DNA of 64,000 nucleotides from Wyeomyia smithii (GCF_029784165.1 NC_073694.1:25244506-25308505), one strand, 5' to 3'; positions 24,111 through 37,564 are shown, counted from the stretch's first letter. Notes: a model not told the origin generated them from the sequence alone. A program made the numbers and translations.

Positions 24111-25960
24111 GGTACAGACCTCGTTCGATTTTGGCACGGTATAATTTTGGTAACATAAAACCTTTGGACGTGTTGCCACCAGCTACCATCCAAGTGTAGA
24201 ATTGAATTTTCGCGTCAGTCCGGGAGCCACCATGAAAAATTTAAATTTGGACGTCCAAAATCGAACATGGTTTGTAGTTCTGGTAAGGTAGAGTGATTAT
24301 CCAAATTTTCAACAAAATGTATTAAGGCTATCAGGATATAGTGATTTCGACGGGTTTTTGAAAATAAAAACCTTCTAGGGCCGTTTCCCCCCATTTGGCA
24401 CACCTGGCTTATACATGACATTAAAGCTCTTGAGTTGCTCTACAAAACGCTTTATTAGAATATTTTTTTTAGTGATGTTGAGAGGATTACGATGGCCCTG
24501 GAAATTGACAATTTTTGAAAGAAAAATGCCTTATTTTCGTCATGTTACCTCTTTGCCATATATTGTGACCATGAGTTTGGAAGTACTTTTAGTGTAGAAT
24601 AATACCACAAATTTTAAGAAAAATTTGGAAAGTCTAGCAGGAGTTATTGCACTTTTTAGTATTTGGCCGTTTTACCCCACTTAACATCAATAAAAAAATT
24701 GAAATTCTGCAAAACTTTCTACCTACGCTGAAAATTTCATAGCTCAATCGGAGAACATCAAGACAATGTCCCTCAGAAAGGTGGTTGCGGTTCTCGCAAA
24801 CTGGCTCTAGAATAGAATTGTGATTCTATTGTGAGAAATTACGTAAAAGTGAAAAACAAAGAAAATGCAATGAAACTGAGCGACAATGTTAATACTAAAG
24901 GTATACATAATAAAAAGGAAAATTTGGGAAAGTTTTCTAAATACATTGGAAAATTTAGAAATTATCTAATCATGAGTTTTAAAATAATAAAAATCACAAA
25001 TGATCTGAAATGAAAACATCAAAACGTTAGCACAAAAGTTAAAAAACACATTCCCAAAAAAAAAAAAAGTAGGAGGGTGGTATTCAAGACACGACCGCAT
25101 GACGTTGGACTACGGTATTCTTATATTCCATTAAAACAAATAATAGAGAGAATTGCAACTCTAGTATTTGCTGCAATTTTATCTTACAGTGCATTTCTGG
25201 ATGCTGAGACGTTAAAACGTTATAAATAATAATATATACTAAAAGAATGGATATCTTTTATTTAATCGCTGTCATTTCATACATATTCGAATCAACCCTT
25301 TGTTTGCTGCACTACCAAGACAATCTTTTAATTGAGCGAATTGGTAAAATTTTCCTATCCAAGCAAAAAGCAAACTTTACGAAACTATCTGAAATTGGAG
25401 CCCAGAACGATTCAACCGAAAATTTTAAATTTGAAAATTGTTTGACATTTAATCGATAAAACTCATGCTAGATTAGTTCCAGCCCAGCATATAACTTCAT
25501 ATATTTGAAAAAAAAAAACGTTTGGTTCAATAACTCAATATAGCAAGAACTCAATCACACGTTTTTCGGTAGTTGTTATCAAGGTTTGGGCGAGTGACAG
25601 GAAAATATCTTAACTTCTTCAGTTGTGATATAGAGCATTTCTAATTGTTTTGTTATTTTTCACGATAGCGACAAGTTTGTTTCTTTCTCTGTGTGCGAGA
25701 AACAAAATCAAAACCGCGCACCGAGAAACAAAAACGAAAATTTAATGAATGCTCATTGAGAAAACTTGCAACTCTTTTTACCAATAATTTATGATACTCA
25801 AAAGAACCCGTTTTGATCTAAATCAAATTTCTAGTAAATAAGTGTTGATCATTCATAGGTAGTATTTTTTCCTCGATGAATAAAGACTGGCTGAAGAAGT
25901 TAAAATCGATGCTGTAAAATCAAATTCACAACTGTGACATAATAATCTTCGATAAACTCC
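24111..25960. other. No recognisable gene; AT-rich, repeat-like phrases
   Basis: Contains phrases such as GGCCGTTTTACCCCACTTAA and GACGTTGGACTACG (25101) that look like pieces of dispersed repeats, but no element boundary is visible. Open frames are 60-70 codons with no recognisable domain. Confidence 0.4.
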
Positions 25961-25964
25961 CGCT

Positions 25965-26295
25965 ATAGTTATTCACACACATGCTATAACTATCTAAACA
26001 CGCGTTAAAACTATTCATACACACGCTGTAGCTATAGCTATCCATACACACGCTATTCCTTTCCATACATCCGATACAACTATCTATACACACGCATAAG
26101 CTATCCAACCATGTGCTATTACTATCCATACATACGCTATAACTAATCATTACACACGCAGCAGCTATCCACACACAAGCTATAACTATCCGTACACACG
26201 CTGAAGATATACACGCAATAGCCATAATATGCTACACATGCTAGTGTCTTACACACGCTATAGCTAGCCATACACACGCAACAGCGCCATCCCTA
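25965..26295. repeat. Minisatellite, CCATACACACGCTATAACTAT type
   Basis: Degenerate units of about 20-23 bases with the core TACACACGCTATA recur roughly 14 times. The minus-strand frame through it reads as a repetitive M-D-S-Y-S-V-C string, an artefact of the tandem repeat and not a gene. Confidence 0.8.
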
Positions 26296-26544
26296 TCATC
26301 GCAAATGTCATAGCAATACAGATGCACATACGCTATATGTGCACACTGCACACACCCAACGTTTTCACCCAACGATATCTGAATTGGATTACCGCTGGTG
26401 GGGTCCAACTCAGATCGAAGGAGAACCGAACTGAATGAAGAAATGCAGCTTCCCACTACCTCCGCCGCTGCTGCCTGATACCACCGCCCTGGTTCTGCTG
26501 CAGCTCAGTTTGGCCGCTGGAATCAGCCATCGCTGCTGATTATA

Positions 26545-27100
26545 CAATGACTGCTATGAGACGACACAGGCTATTATATAGCCCAAAGCAAAAATCCATC
26601 CGCGAGCAAACAAGAAGCGAGCTTGTGATTGGTTGGATGTGCACGACTTTTAACACAACTTTTAACTAGTTTAGTATCGAAAACATATTTAAATTATTAT
26701 ATGACAATCTTGCGCAATATTTCCCCTATCAATCAAGCCATTGGTGTTTAGAATCTGTTCAGTGGTAATGATAAAAGAAGCATTTTAAAACGGTGTTGAA
26801 ACACCTGTTGCAGCTACCGAAAGCGAGCTCGTTATTGGTTGAAAGCTGTGAGACTGTTTACAAAGTCAGATCGGTTGTATCCGTTAGTGTCGACTGTGCT
26901 TGTGAAGAGAGGTGGTGATTGGTTGCTCGGTATGATTTAGACAATCGATGTGATTTATCAATTTTTCAATAGTGTATCTCGAACAATAGGTTATTTTTGT
27001 TACATAAATTCAACCGTAAAAGAATTTCTGATCGGTTGATGCCAAAACCTCGAAATTCTGAAAAGAAATGACTGATATATAAGCGCTCAAAACCTGACCA
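26545..27100. promoter_or_regulatory. Possible divergent promoter region with CCAAT boxes
   Basis: Three similar phrases, AGCGAGCTTGTGATTGGTTG (26617), AGCGAGCTCGTTATTGGTTG (26821) and GTGATTGGTTGCTC (26917), each contain an inverted CCAAT box. They lie between a TATA-like GGGCTATATAATAG on the minus strand (26568-26583) and GATATATAAGCGC on the plus strand (about 27074-27086). This spacing resembles divergent promoters such as those of insect histone pairs. However, no histone or other protein starts on either side: the minus-strand ATG near 26530 runs only 24 codons. It may be a promoter relic or a coincidence. Confidence 0.3.
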
Positions 27101-30100
27101 CTTTTCTCTGGTTTTCCCCGGTTGAATTACTAGATTTTCAAATTCAGGTGCCTAACTTCGATATAGACGTTAGTCCAACGTCAAAAAAAAATAATTTGAA
27201 AGCGTGATCCTGAGGTATTGAAGAATTTTATGAAATCGTTAATGAGAAGTCAGTCAGGCAGTGGATAATTTGATGAAAATCGATCGAGAAATCGCCGAGT
27301 TCGTTATTTTTACGTTTTTATACTAAAACACCAGCAAAGTTTCATTGCGACCTGAATATCGAGACCATTTTAATTCCTATTTTAAACCGCTTTTTAAGTG
27401 TAGAAAATATTGTAGCTTTTTGTTTTTAAACTCAGTTACGGCTGTTCTTTACAATCCATCAATTCTACATTTCACCGTAGTTCATAAGGTATTTTTTTAA
27501 TTTAAAATAAAACGAAGACGGTTCTATCAAATGGATCACAGACGGACCTTATTTGATTAATGATGCATTCCGAATTTCTAAGGGAAGAGGCAGAGACATT
27601 CAGTATCACCCACTCCACTCTCATTGATAAAGAAGTTTTTCCTGTTGGAGCCACTTAATTATCTAATGAACTAAGTTTCTTAGAGGAGCTTGGCAAGCCA
27701 AGAGTCTTGTTGCATACTACGTCGAATCTATGAAACCCCATAAATCCAATCATACATAAATCCATTCTACAGAAAAAATACATTTTTGATTAGTGATTTT
27801 ATGGCTGAGGTTGATGATTTTCAACTGATTTTAAAACAAGCACAAAACTGGAACGATATAGAATTTTATTATTGCACTAGAGATTACGATAAAACGATTC
27901 AATAAGGTTTTGAATAATAACATAATTATAATTCTCATTTTACTACTTCTTCGGATTGAGTTGATCCCTTTCTACTAGAGTGAGACATACATAAAAACCA
28001 ACAGCTCCCACCCTGCACCCAGAACTTACCATATCAGATGGATGACGAAGAGAAACAGACCGGGAACAACCAGGTCATCCGACCCGACTGACCACCGTCG
28101 ACGGAACACGACGATACCGGGCATCTGCAAAAAGGAAGAAAGAAAATAATGGATGAAATTAAAATTGTTAATGGAAAGGATACTTTATGGTCGGTCCCCC
28201 TAGCTTTAAGAACCCTCAATATCGCGTGATATAAACGAAATATCTTAATTGTCGAGTGAAGTCGTCGGTCGTCGTCGTTTGCACCCACTTTGGGCGCCCG
28301 TTTCGAAAGGAACTACAATTAATAATGAATTATTTTATCAAAGCCGTGTTCCAAAGCTACCGTCTCCAAATTACTTCAACCTTAGTACAGACACACACAC
28401 GAACACACGCAGCATAATTGGTGCCCATATATAATTCAGCTGGAAGCTCTCGTACCTACACGGATACGGCGGATTACCTTCCAACTCAGAGCAAAGCTTG
28501 TACCTGACAAAATTGGACAAAACGAGCGCCCAGGGCCTTCGAGTGTACTGCCAACAGCTGACGACGCTTTCCTATAATAAATAGACTTTTTATTATTTAA
28601 TGTGCTCTCTCCTGTCACTCATTGTGAAAGTTGCTCCGGAAAGGACCGGAAGAAAGCTCCGGAAGGAGGAGACAAACTTTCGCTTCTGCTAAGGTACGAC
28701 CGACAGTGCAGTAATTAGTGATGATCGATGGCATCCGAACCGACCAATCCAGCCAAGCCAGCAGCACCTTAGAATTGGATAGAATAAATTGCCGACCTAA
28801 TTTATAGTTCGTTACTGTCGAAACTACTTTCGACGCTCTACTACGGCTCTGGCTGCAAGACGAAGAAGAAGTTCAATGAGGCAAATAAAAGGCGATAAGT
28901 TTGTTCTGCTGGAAAAAGGGTTGGTGGAAATAAAAACTTCATCGTGCTCTCTAGTGAAAGTTCATTATAAACTGGTGTTAAACTGTACACCAAGGAGGGA
29001 TTTTACGTCTGTTCAGGCCGAATTTTATGAAGGCTAGAAAAAACCTAAAAAGAAAAGGAGCTCAAATTTCTTTTTAAAGTATGGTTGCACTGAAATCGGA
29101 CAGGGTGAATTGGTGTAAAATCCCACCAACGTACGAAAACCAGAGACAGAGAACGAGTTACCGGTGTATAAACAATGAACTTTCCAGTTTCATGCGTTCG
29201 TTTGTTTGCATCTGCTATCTTTAGAAAAAAAAGGAAATAAAACCGTTCTAACTTTATGTGCGCCTTTTGATGCCACAGATTGGACAGACGTGCGATTTTC
29301 GTAAGCAAAATTACATTAAACCGTTGATTCGAGCACAGAAGAACAGAAACTTCTGTAGTAATCCGTTTTCTGTGGTTGGTAGTGCCCTTGGCTGCGCGTA
29401 AACAATAAGAATACATTCATACATTTGCCGACGAAAATCGATCAAACTTCCTACTAACTTTGTGTACGGTGTAACAAAATCCAACTCAATGGATAACGGT
29501 GCAAAACCGTCCCTGGGGAGGAGAGCGGAATTAATTCCAAAATTCCCATACCAACAAGCACACAAGCCATCCTCCGCAGCAAGCAGCTTATCAGAACCGA
29601 TTTGGATTTACGCTGAGCTGCCGCTTCAACAGGTACACAACACAAGTGCGCGCATATATTAGCCCTGAGGTTAGTTTTCTTTCTCCCCTTTCGCGGTGCT
29701 CGACGCTGCTCTGCGACCCGGTTTCCCTCCATCGCATGTGAGCATTGGAAAACTCAATCCGACATCGACTAGACTGGAAAATTGATTTATCGTCACACGT
29801 CTACTACAGGCTGCTGATGGGTTCATCACTAGAGTTTATATTGTTAAGGTTGAGCTTTACATTCGTTATTTCGTTTTTTTTTTTTCTAAATTTATACTAG
29901 CGAAACCTAAGTGGACATAACACGAAAACCGGCATCCTAATTGACTCCAGCTCCTGAGTTATAATAGGGAAAGAAGGATGGCCAGACCCAGATCTAACTG
30001 GATGACGACCGTCATAGCAATCAATGTGAATCAAAATCAAATTACCCTTTCCCAACTCGTCGTCGGATATAACTACGACGACGACGACGACGACGACGAT

Positions 30101-30600
30101 GGTGGTCATTTTCTCTGACACATGGCCGAAACCACCGAAAATAAGTTTCTCTTGTCGAGATTGAACCTCCCTCCGTTTGTTTTTTTTTTTTTTTTTGAAT
30201 ACATTTCCCATTTATTTACAACATACTCGGACACAAATCGACCTCCGGAGGACTGATGTTTACGTGCGGCGGCGGTAGAAAGCATCTAATTGCAGTTCGG
30301 AATCGGTTTTAAATAGCTTTACTTCGAGCATATGGAAGGAACTTGCTCCGACTCGGTCGCTGCTGTACTGATTTTGTTGTAGCGGAACACTCCCGGTGGA
30401 TCGTTTGGGGGGCTTTTATGAGGTAACTTTTAATTGTTCAGATTTCGAAGCTGTGTTTTGGAATGTTTCATTTGGTTTTCATGTGCTGCAAGCTGCATCG
30501 ATGTGCATTTTTTAGCAGAGTAAGTATAATGCAACAACATTGAATGCTTGAAAGAGATTTGATTTTGAATATGTGTGGAATGTTAGTAGTTGTAGACAAT
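27101..30600. other. No recognisable gene; single-copy-looking DNA
   Basis: Mixed composition, with GC-richer parts at 28000-28900 and 29440-30400. Open frames up to about 120 codons on both strands have no recognisable domain. A short ACG microsatellite (about 30074-30099) and a run of T at 30180-30196 are present. This could be intronic or regulatory host DNA. Confidence 0.4.
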
Positions 30601-30609
30601 AAAAGGATA

Positions 30610-31180
30610 TTCAATCCCAATTGCATCCAAATCCAATTCAAATCCTTTCTACATTCAATTTAAATCCAATCAAAGTTTAATCCGAATCTGAATTCTATCT
30701 AAATTCAATCCAAATCTATTCGAAATTCTATTCATATTTACTTTGAATCCAATTCAAATCCACTCCAAATCCAAATCCGATCCAGATCCAATCTAACTCC
30801 AGTTCATATCCAATCCAATTCCAATCCTGATTCAAGACATATCCAATTTAAATCCAATCCAAATCTAATCAGAATCTAATCCTAATTCAATTTAAATCCA
30901 ATCCAAACCCAATCTGAATCCAATCCAATCTAATTCAAATCTAATCCTAATCCATTTCAAACCATACAAATTCATTCTGTTTTCACCTTTTACCTGTCGG
31001 AGTATGCAATTTCCAATTCCAATTTTGATTTAATACATATCCAATTCAAATCCAATCGAAACCCAATCCAAATTCAACACAAATCCAATCCAAATCCAAC
31101 CTGAATCCAATCCAAAACCATTCCGAATCCAATCTAATCCAAATCTAATCCTAATCCAATACAAACCATATACAAATTCA
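30610..31180. repeat. Minisatellite of AATCCAAATCC type
   Basis: Degenerate short repeats of AATCCAAATCCAATC with a period of about 6 and 12 bases, interrupted at 30965-31020. It is inverted relative to the GGATTTGGATTGG tract at 49.7-50.0 kb. A minus-strand frame through it (W-I-x-I-x-F-G-L-D) is an artefact. Confidence 0.8.
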
Positions 31181-31708
31181 TTCGGTTTATATATATTATA
31201 TAAGCAATTTTGCGTGACTCCAAGCAATATTTTTTGTTCGCTTTATGTATTGTTATTATTGACGTAGGGCTACGTTTCACTTTAGTAGGGTGGCATGCTG
31301 TGAAAAGTGTAACGAAAATGTACCCTCTTGAAATAAGAATTATGTTACTATTACTGAACGGATTTTAAACGCCAATACCTTGATCGAAAGGTGAAGGTTG
31401 CCCTAAATTTGCAGTGCAATAATTGGCACATCTTTTCAATAGTAAATTAATGAAAAGTTGAGTTGAAAAACAATCATTTTTCCTTTAGTTTCGCAGCATT
31501 CAACTTCTATATTACCGCGCATGGTAAGCCAGTACCATTTGTGTTTTTACATCAAAATTGAAGTAATAAGCGGAAATGGTTGCTAACTATGCATAATTTC
31601 GAATCAAAAGGATGAACTCAACAACTTTGTTCTGAAAAACTTCGCGAAAGCATCCACACGTATTGTCCCATCTCATAAGCAGCAATGGTATGAAATTATA
31701 TTTATTAC
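31181..31708. other. No recognisable gene
   Basis: AT-rich, without tandem structure or recognisable coding sequence. Ends where composite repeat copy B begins. Confidence 0.45.
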
Positions 31709-33331
31709 TAGCTGACCCGGCAAACTTCGTTCCGCCCATTTTTGTGTTTGATTAAATAATTTTGAACACTCCAAATTCATTGATTCCTTGCGATTTGCTT
31801 ATACTCTGCAAATGCACTACGAATCGGTTATAGAATATGATCAAAGTCAAAGGACAAATCGTTTGAAATGATTGATTTTATCGGAATGACAACATCCTCG
31901 ACTTTTGGATCCTGTACATACCCGTATTGGGTGGTATTCAGTCTTAGAATTCAGGCTGCTTCCCAGAAGTTGCCATCTTAAAATTCAAAATTGTGTTTAA
32001 GGTCAATTTTTAACTACTTGCATCATCCTGGTTCCAGGCAAACTCAAATTGGGTGGTATTTGGTCACTTTAGGCTGTTTTCCAGAAACCGAAAGTCGTCA
32101 TCTTGGACTTCAAAATGACATGTGAAATCAATTTCTGACCTCTGGGCGCCAGTCTGGTTCCGAAAACATTCATATTGAATGGTATTTGATCATTATCAGC
32201 TGTTTTCCAGACATCAGAAGTTGCCATCGTCGAATTCAAAATGATGTCTGTTGTCGCTTTTCAGCTTCAGTGCATCATTCTGATTCCGGTATAATCATGA
32301 TGGGTAGGAATCTGCCATTTTTGGCTGTTCTAGAAACCGGAAGTTGCCTTCTTACAATTCAAAATGTTGTCTTAGGTCGATTTGTGACTTCAGTGCATCA
32401 TAACAATTCCGGAAATACCCATATTGGATAGTATTTGGTCATTTGCCGCTGTTTTTCAGGAAGTCAGGCCATCTTGGATTTCATAGTGGCATTTGGAGAC
32501 AATTTCTGCCCTCTGAGCGTCATTCTGGTTGAAGAAACACCCATATTCAGTGGTATTTCCAGACACCAGAAGTCGCCATCTTGGATTTCAAATGGTATTT
32601 AGAGACATTTTCCGGATAGAAACCGCAAGTTTTCATCTTAAATTAAACAACGGCGTCTGGAGTCGAGTTTTGGCTTCTGTGCATCGACCCGATTATTTTA
32701 GGCTGTTATTCGGGAAACCTGGTTGAAATATCTGTTTAGTTTGTATGGGAAACCTCCCATCCAGAAGTGGAGTGAAGAGATGTCTAACCACCATGAAAAT
32801 AATTTTTGTTCCCAAAAACTTCCACATGCCAAATTTGGTTCCATTTACTTGATTATTTCTCGAGATGAGCAGAAATTTGTGTTTCGTTTGTTTGGAAACC
32901 CTCCCTCACATAAGAGGGAGGGGTGTCGAACCATTATGGACATATTTGTTACCTCTTAAAACATTCACATACCAAATTTGGTTCCATTTACTTGGTTAGT
33001 TCTCGAGATGTGTAGAAATTTGTGTTTCATTTGTATGGGACCCCTCCCTTCCAGAAGCGGGAAGGGTGTCAAACCAATGTGGACATATTTGTTACTACTA
33101 AAGGCATCCACATGCCAAATTTGGTTCCATTTGCTTGCTTAGTTTTGGAGATGTGCATAAATTTGTGTTTCATTTGAATTCCAGAAAAGGGAGGGGTCTC
33201 GAACTATCTTAGTCACCTTTCTCTGCCCCTAAAACCCCCTTATACAAAATTTTACGCCGATCGGTTCAGTAGTGTCCAAGCCTATATGGATCAGACAGAT
33301 AGACAAAGCTGCATTTTTATATGTTTAGATA
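31709..33331 (+). repeat. Composite interspersed repeat, copy B
   Basis: It begins ACTAGCTGACCCGGCAAACT, shares the TTATCGGAATGACAACATCC head, and has the CATATTGGGTGGTATT / GCCATCTTGGATTTC units at 31920-32690, then the 150 bp units at 32720-33220 and the tail TATATGGATCAGACAG with a short degenerate GACA run, ending TTTTTATATGTTTAGAT. It is shorter in both tandem blocks than copy A, so the unit number varies between copies. Confidence 0.8.
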
Positions 33332-33883
33332 TTTCAATTTTATCCTACAAAATCACATCTATTTATTACTGATTTGATGTCTTAAAGCACGTTAAAAGAC
33401 CACGAAAATCCACGTAGGGGCTGCGAGGTTGAATGGCAAACCACGAGGTCTTTATTTTGCTGACTTATATTTTTATATTTCATTCAAACATCATTTCGTC
33501 AAGCAAAGGTTATCATTGTTGTCACAGAAAAAACAATGTATTCATGGTCTATTTAAATCTATTATCAAAAATTCAAGGTTTTTTTTTAATTCGCCTGTGG
33601 TTAGCTAATGAATTTTGTGATGTAATTATGAAGCGACGCTAAGTGTATTGAATCGGTAAGATGTATGAGGATGGAATAAACAAAATTATGTCATCAAATA
33701 AAATTTTATAAAAAAAATCTTAAGGGCAGAAGAACTACAATGCTTCAGAACTAAGAATTTAGTGATATTCGTTGCCATGCTTACAGCACTCAATCAATTT
33801 TTTATCGTTTCATAGTGCTGCTCTTTAGGGGAAAAATCACTTCTCATCCAGTGTTTTCCAACTGCAAATTTCATAGTGACAAT
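33332..33883. other. No recognisable gene
   Basis: AT-rich DNA with a 69-codon frame of no recognisable identity. No repeat was identified. Confidence 0.45.
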
Positions 33884-34932
33884 TGAGCCGTTGAGAGCAA
33901 AATGTGCCATTTTTACACTTTTTGGGTTTTTTGCATAAATTAATGCAGAACCTCCCTAGCTGGTCTCGAGGTACGATGCTGGCCTAACAAGCCAGTCGTC
34001 GTAGGTTCGAGGCTTGACTCGGGAGAGACTGTTAGTGTCAGTAGGATCGTAGCGCTAGCCCCGCAACTGTCCTGTACACTTTACGGTTGGCTGCGAAGTC
34101 TGTGTATAGTAAACAGAAGGTCAAGCTCCGAATCGGAATGTAGCACCAAGGCTTTGCTTTGCTTTGATGCAGAACGCAATAATGCACTAGAATATCCAAG
34201 AAAAACCGAGATCTGATAACCTAAAGCGAAGTTATAGCCAACACAAGTTTTGGTAATTAACATAATCACCATTTCGCTGAGAGCAAAAGAGGTACATGAC
34301 CAGTCTGTGCATGTTAGAAGAATCATAAGTCGAGGATCTTAGGATATAAAACAATCATGCCTTTAGCAAAGTTGGTCAAGTGATTGAGTACATTCAGATG
34401 AAGATCTGTCTGCTTTGGAATTTTCTCACTACGTGGCTAGTGTGCCTGTTTTGTAACAGAAAGCATTTTACCTATTTCAGTATCAACTCGTATGCTGTTA
34501 CCAAATTCATATCCACTAGCGCCACGAAGAGACAGAATTCCTTAACAAACAGATCATCATTCTATAGCACTCAATCACTTGGACAACTCTGCTGAAGACA
34601 TGAATGTTCTATGTCCTAACGTCCTATGATTAGAGAGCTATAATGCATCCTTCATGCTCACACTGAACAACCTCAACGTTTTCTTGTTGTCATTACATCT
34701 CCCATAGAACAAAAGTGGTACATGTTTTTCCATTGAAGTTTGTGTAAGTTTCTCAACCAGAACTCGTTGTGGTTTCATGTACCGTCTTTTTAAACCTTTC
34801 CAGCAATGATTTAGCGCAGTTATGTTGGAAAAATTTTTTGAAAATAATTTACTATTTGAGTGTTTTCGTATATCGCGTCTCCTGAAAAATTTACTTAATG
34901 ACACATGTACCACTTTTGCTCTCAACGGCTCA
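33884..34932. mobile_element. Unclassified element bounded by inverted repeats
   Basis: TGAGCCGTTGAGAGCAAAA at 33884 is inverted at 34911-34932 (TTTTGCTCTCAACGGCTCA). Related phrases occur inside (GAGAGCAAAAGAGGTACATG at 34279; GAACAAAAGTGGTACATG at 34707). The interval is interrupted by a SINE at 33952-34166. Without it the element would be about 0.83 kb. A 95-codon minus-strand frame (34638-34925) has no recognisable domain. Possibly a nonautonomous DNA transposon; the target duplication was not resolved. Confidence 0.45.
33952..34166 (+). mobile_element. tRNA-derived SINE (Feilai-like) with 9 bp target duplication
   Basis: Perfect flanking copies of ATGCAGAAC at 33943-33951 and 34167-34175 mark the insertion. 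The head is tRNA-like, with an A-box-like TAGCTGGTCTCGAGG and a B-box-like GGTTCGAGGCT (about 34003). A conserved middle with GGGAGAGACTGTTAGTGTCA and CCCCGCAACTGTCCTGTACA follows, and the 3' end is GCTTT repeats. Such elements are transcribed by RNA polymerase III and copied by LINE machinery. The name Feilai-like is from memory of Aedes SINEs and should be checked by alignment. Confidence 0.85.
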
Positions 34933-35890
34933 CTTTACCCCGACTTTGTAGTTTTTTAGATGAGTTATTTACCGTGCCCAGTGGCTTAACCGCCATGCAA
35001 AATTTCAGGTCAATCAAACTTCTGGAAGTCGTGACTCAAAGCGGCCAGGCTAAGTTAATCCTTTAGACCTTCGCCAGTAACTTGTAATGCGAAAGTCCTC
35101 GTGAGCGTACGTGCGTAGAAAATAACGCCCTCTTAAAACCAAGTCTATTGCTAGATTGATTTTATTAAACAAATTCTACTTAATCGCTGCTGTCGTTGTT
35201 TCCTATGGGAAACAAGGTGTGTAGTATCAGCACCTCATTCGAACGTCGGGAAAATATACTATTTTGGACTAGGCATCAAATGTCTGTCTGTCTATGAGAG
35301 TTGAATTTTGTGACTATTCAAAGGTCTTGAAAAAAGGTTACTGCACGAATAAGCGAAACTTTTGAGATCTATCGCCACACGTAATTCGTAAAATCGATTT
35401 TCATTGGAACCCTACTGTTTATGTCAAGCGGTAAATAACAATTCGACAGTAACAATTTGTTCTGGAATTGACAATTGACTGAACTACGCGATAAATAATA
35501 TGAACAGCCCGTGCGGTGCACTGTGAGCGGTATTGCAAATATTAGCAGGAAAACACTTATTGTTTTACGCTTTTTTCTCCTATTCTCTCTCTTAATTTTT
35601 TTCCCGCCCTCATATTTCCATTACTTCGCAAACCATATTAAGAATAGTGAAGTTTTGCAGTAAATGACGTGAGCGCGTCGAACTACTGCAAAACATGTAT
35701 TTATTATGTTTTATCAGAAATTGCAATAGTTTTTTTTTCATTGAAATGTAGAGTATACTGAATGTATAATAACAAGATAGATCCGAGCCGATGGAGCTCT
35801 CAGTCACGCAAAAGAATAACACGTTGTACCGTGTTACGACTTGGAAGGAAGACTATCAAACTATTCTCGTGTTGGATGAAAACAGATACA
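34933..35890. other. No recognisable gene
   Basis: Mixed AT-rich DNA with no recognisable coding sequence or repeat. Composite repeat copy C becomes recognisable from about 35895. Confidence 0.45.
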
Positions 35891-36852
35891 TACATTCAAA
35901 AATTGACTTTGCGATTTGTTTGTAGTCCGCAAGTGCATGACAAATCGGATATTGGATACGTTCAAACTCAAATGACAAATAATTTGATATGATTGGTTTT
36001 ATCGGAACTGAACATCCTCGCCTGTTACTGTACATCACTTCGATTCTGATAATACTCTCATATTGGGTGGAATCCTGTCATTTTTAGCTGTTTTCCAGAA
36101 ACAAAAAGTTGTCATCTTGGCCTCTGAGCATCAATCTGATTCTAGAAATAACCAGTTAAGTGCTATCCATTTTTCTTGGTTGTTTTCCAAAAACCGAAAG
36201 TCGTTATCTCAGCATTCAAAATAGCGTCTTAGGGCGGCTTTTGGCTTCTGTGAATCATGACGATTTCAGAAATACCCATTCTGGGTTGTATTAAAACACT
36301 ATGGACTGTTTCCCAGAAACCGGAAGTCGTCATAGTAAAGGGTATGTGAGTTGGATTTTTGGCTTCTGTGCATCATCACGATTAGGTGGTATTTGGTCAG
36401 TTTTGGCTGCTTTCTGGAAACCGGAAGTCGTCATCTTGGATTTCAAAATTAAACGTGAAGTCAATCTCCGGGTGTCATTCTGGTTTTCCAGAAACCATCT
36501 TGGAAAGTTTCCATATTGGATTTAAAAATGGCGTCTGGAGTCGATTTTTGGCTTCTGAAAAATTTCGGAAAGTTGATTGAAATATCTTTTTTTTATTTTT
36601 GTGAGAGCCTCTCTCGCCCCTTCACAGAGTATGGAAGAGTCTAAAACTAACATAGAAACATTTCTTGCTCTCGAAAACCTCCACATACAAAATTTAGTTC
36701 CGTTTGCTTGATTAGTGTTTGAGTTGTGCAGACATTCGTGTTTAATTTGTATGAGACCCCGCCTTCTAGAATAAGGAGGGATGTCGAACTGCTATGAACA
36801 TAATTTTTGCCTCCGAAAACTTCCACATGAATAATTTGGTTCCATTTACTTG

Positions 36853-37228
36853 GCACATCTTTAGCTTCACTCAAGGCGGGGGCCTAGCGTGGTTGGTAAC
36901 GTCTCCGCCAACCACGCTCGACGCCTGGGTTCGAATCCCAACGCCGACATAGGTGTCAATAATTGTGGGGTGGCGTGATCCACTCACAACCAACCCAACT
37001 GGTATAGATTCAATCCTAGCCGACACCGGGAGATTTTCTGAGGAGAAAAATCTCTGGGATCACGCCTCCCATCGCATGAGGAAGTAAAGCCGTTGGCGCT
37101 GGTCCGTTTAATTAACGGGTCGTGAGTTAGGGTCCTGGGTGGAGTCGCCTCCCAGGGCGTCGGTGATTGGCACAACAACAGTGGCGGAACTAGACCGACG
37201 GAAAATAAGCGAGAATAAAAAAAAAAAT
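36853..37228 (+). mobile_element. tRNA-derived SINE, second family, with poly(A) end
   Basis: An A-box-like TAGCGTGGTTGG (36885) and a B box GGTTCGAATCC (36928) show a polymerase III head. A body of about 270 bp follows (GTGGGGTGGCGTGATCCACT; CTGGGATCACGCCTCCCATC; CAGTGGCGGAACTAGACCGA) and an A-rich end AATAAAAAAAAAAA. The flanks AATTTGGTTCCATTTACTTGG-like and AAATTGGTTCTATTTATATGG-like may be a worn target duplication of about 20 bp, or simply two units of the host repeat. The family differs from the SINE at 34 kb. Confidence 0.75.
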
Positions 37229-37564
37229 TGGTTCTATTTATATGGTTAGTTCTGGAGTCATTCAGTTTCTCGTGTTTCATTTGCAAAAAAACCCTTCTTT
37301 TTAGAACAGAGAGGGGTGTCGTACCGCCATAAAAACATTGTTTGCCCCCCCAAAACCACCATATGCCCCCAAAAACCTCCAAATTTGGTTCCATTTGCTT
37401 GATTAGCTCTCGTTATGCACAAATTTGAGTTTTATTTGTATAGGAACACTCCTTTCCAGAGGAGGGTGGTGTTTTGAGCCACCATGGAAATATTTTTTAC
37501 TTCCAAAAACGTCCACATGCCAAATTAGGTTCAATGTTCTTGATAAGTCCTCGAATTTCGAAAG

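Noticed and set aside
25926..26225. Repetitive protein frame on the minus strand (MDSYSVCMDS-like)
   Set aside because: It is the translation of a 20-23 bp minisatellite; units vary in length, so the frame is not protected.
36885..36950. A tRNA gene, because of good A and B boxes
   Set aside because: The sequence continues into a 270 bp body and an A-rich end, and no complete cloverleaf could be drawn; it is the head of a SINE.
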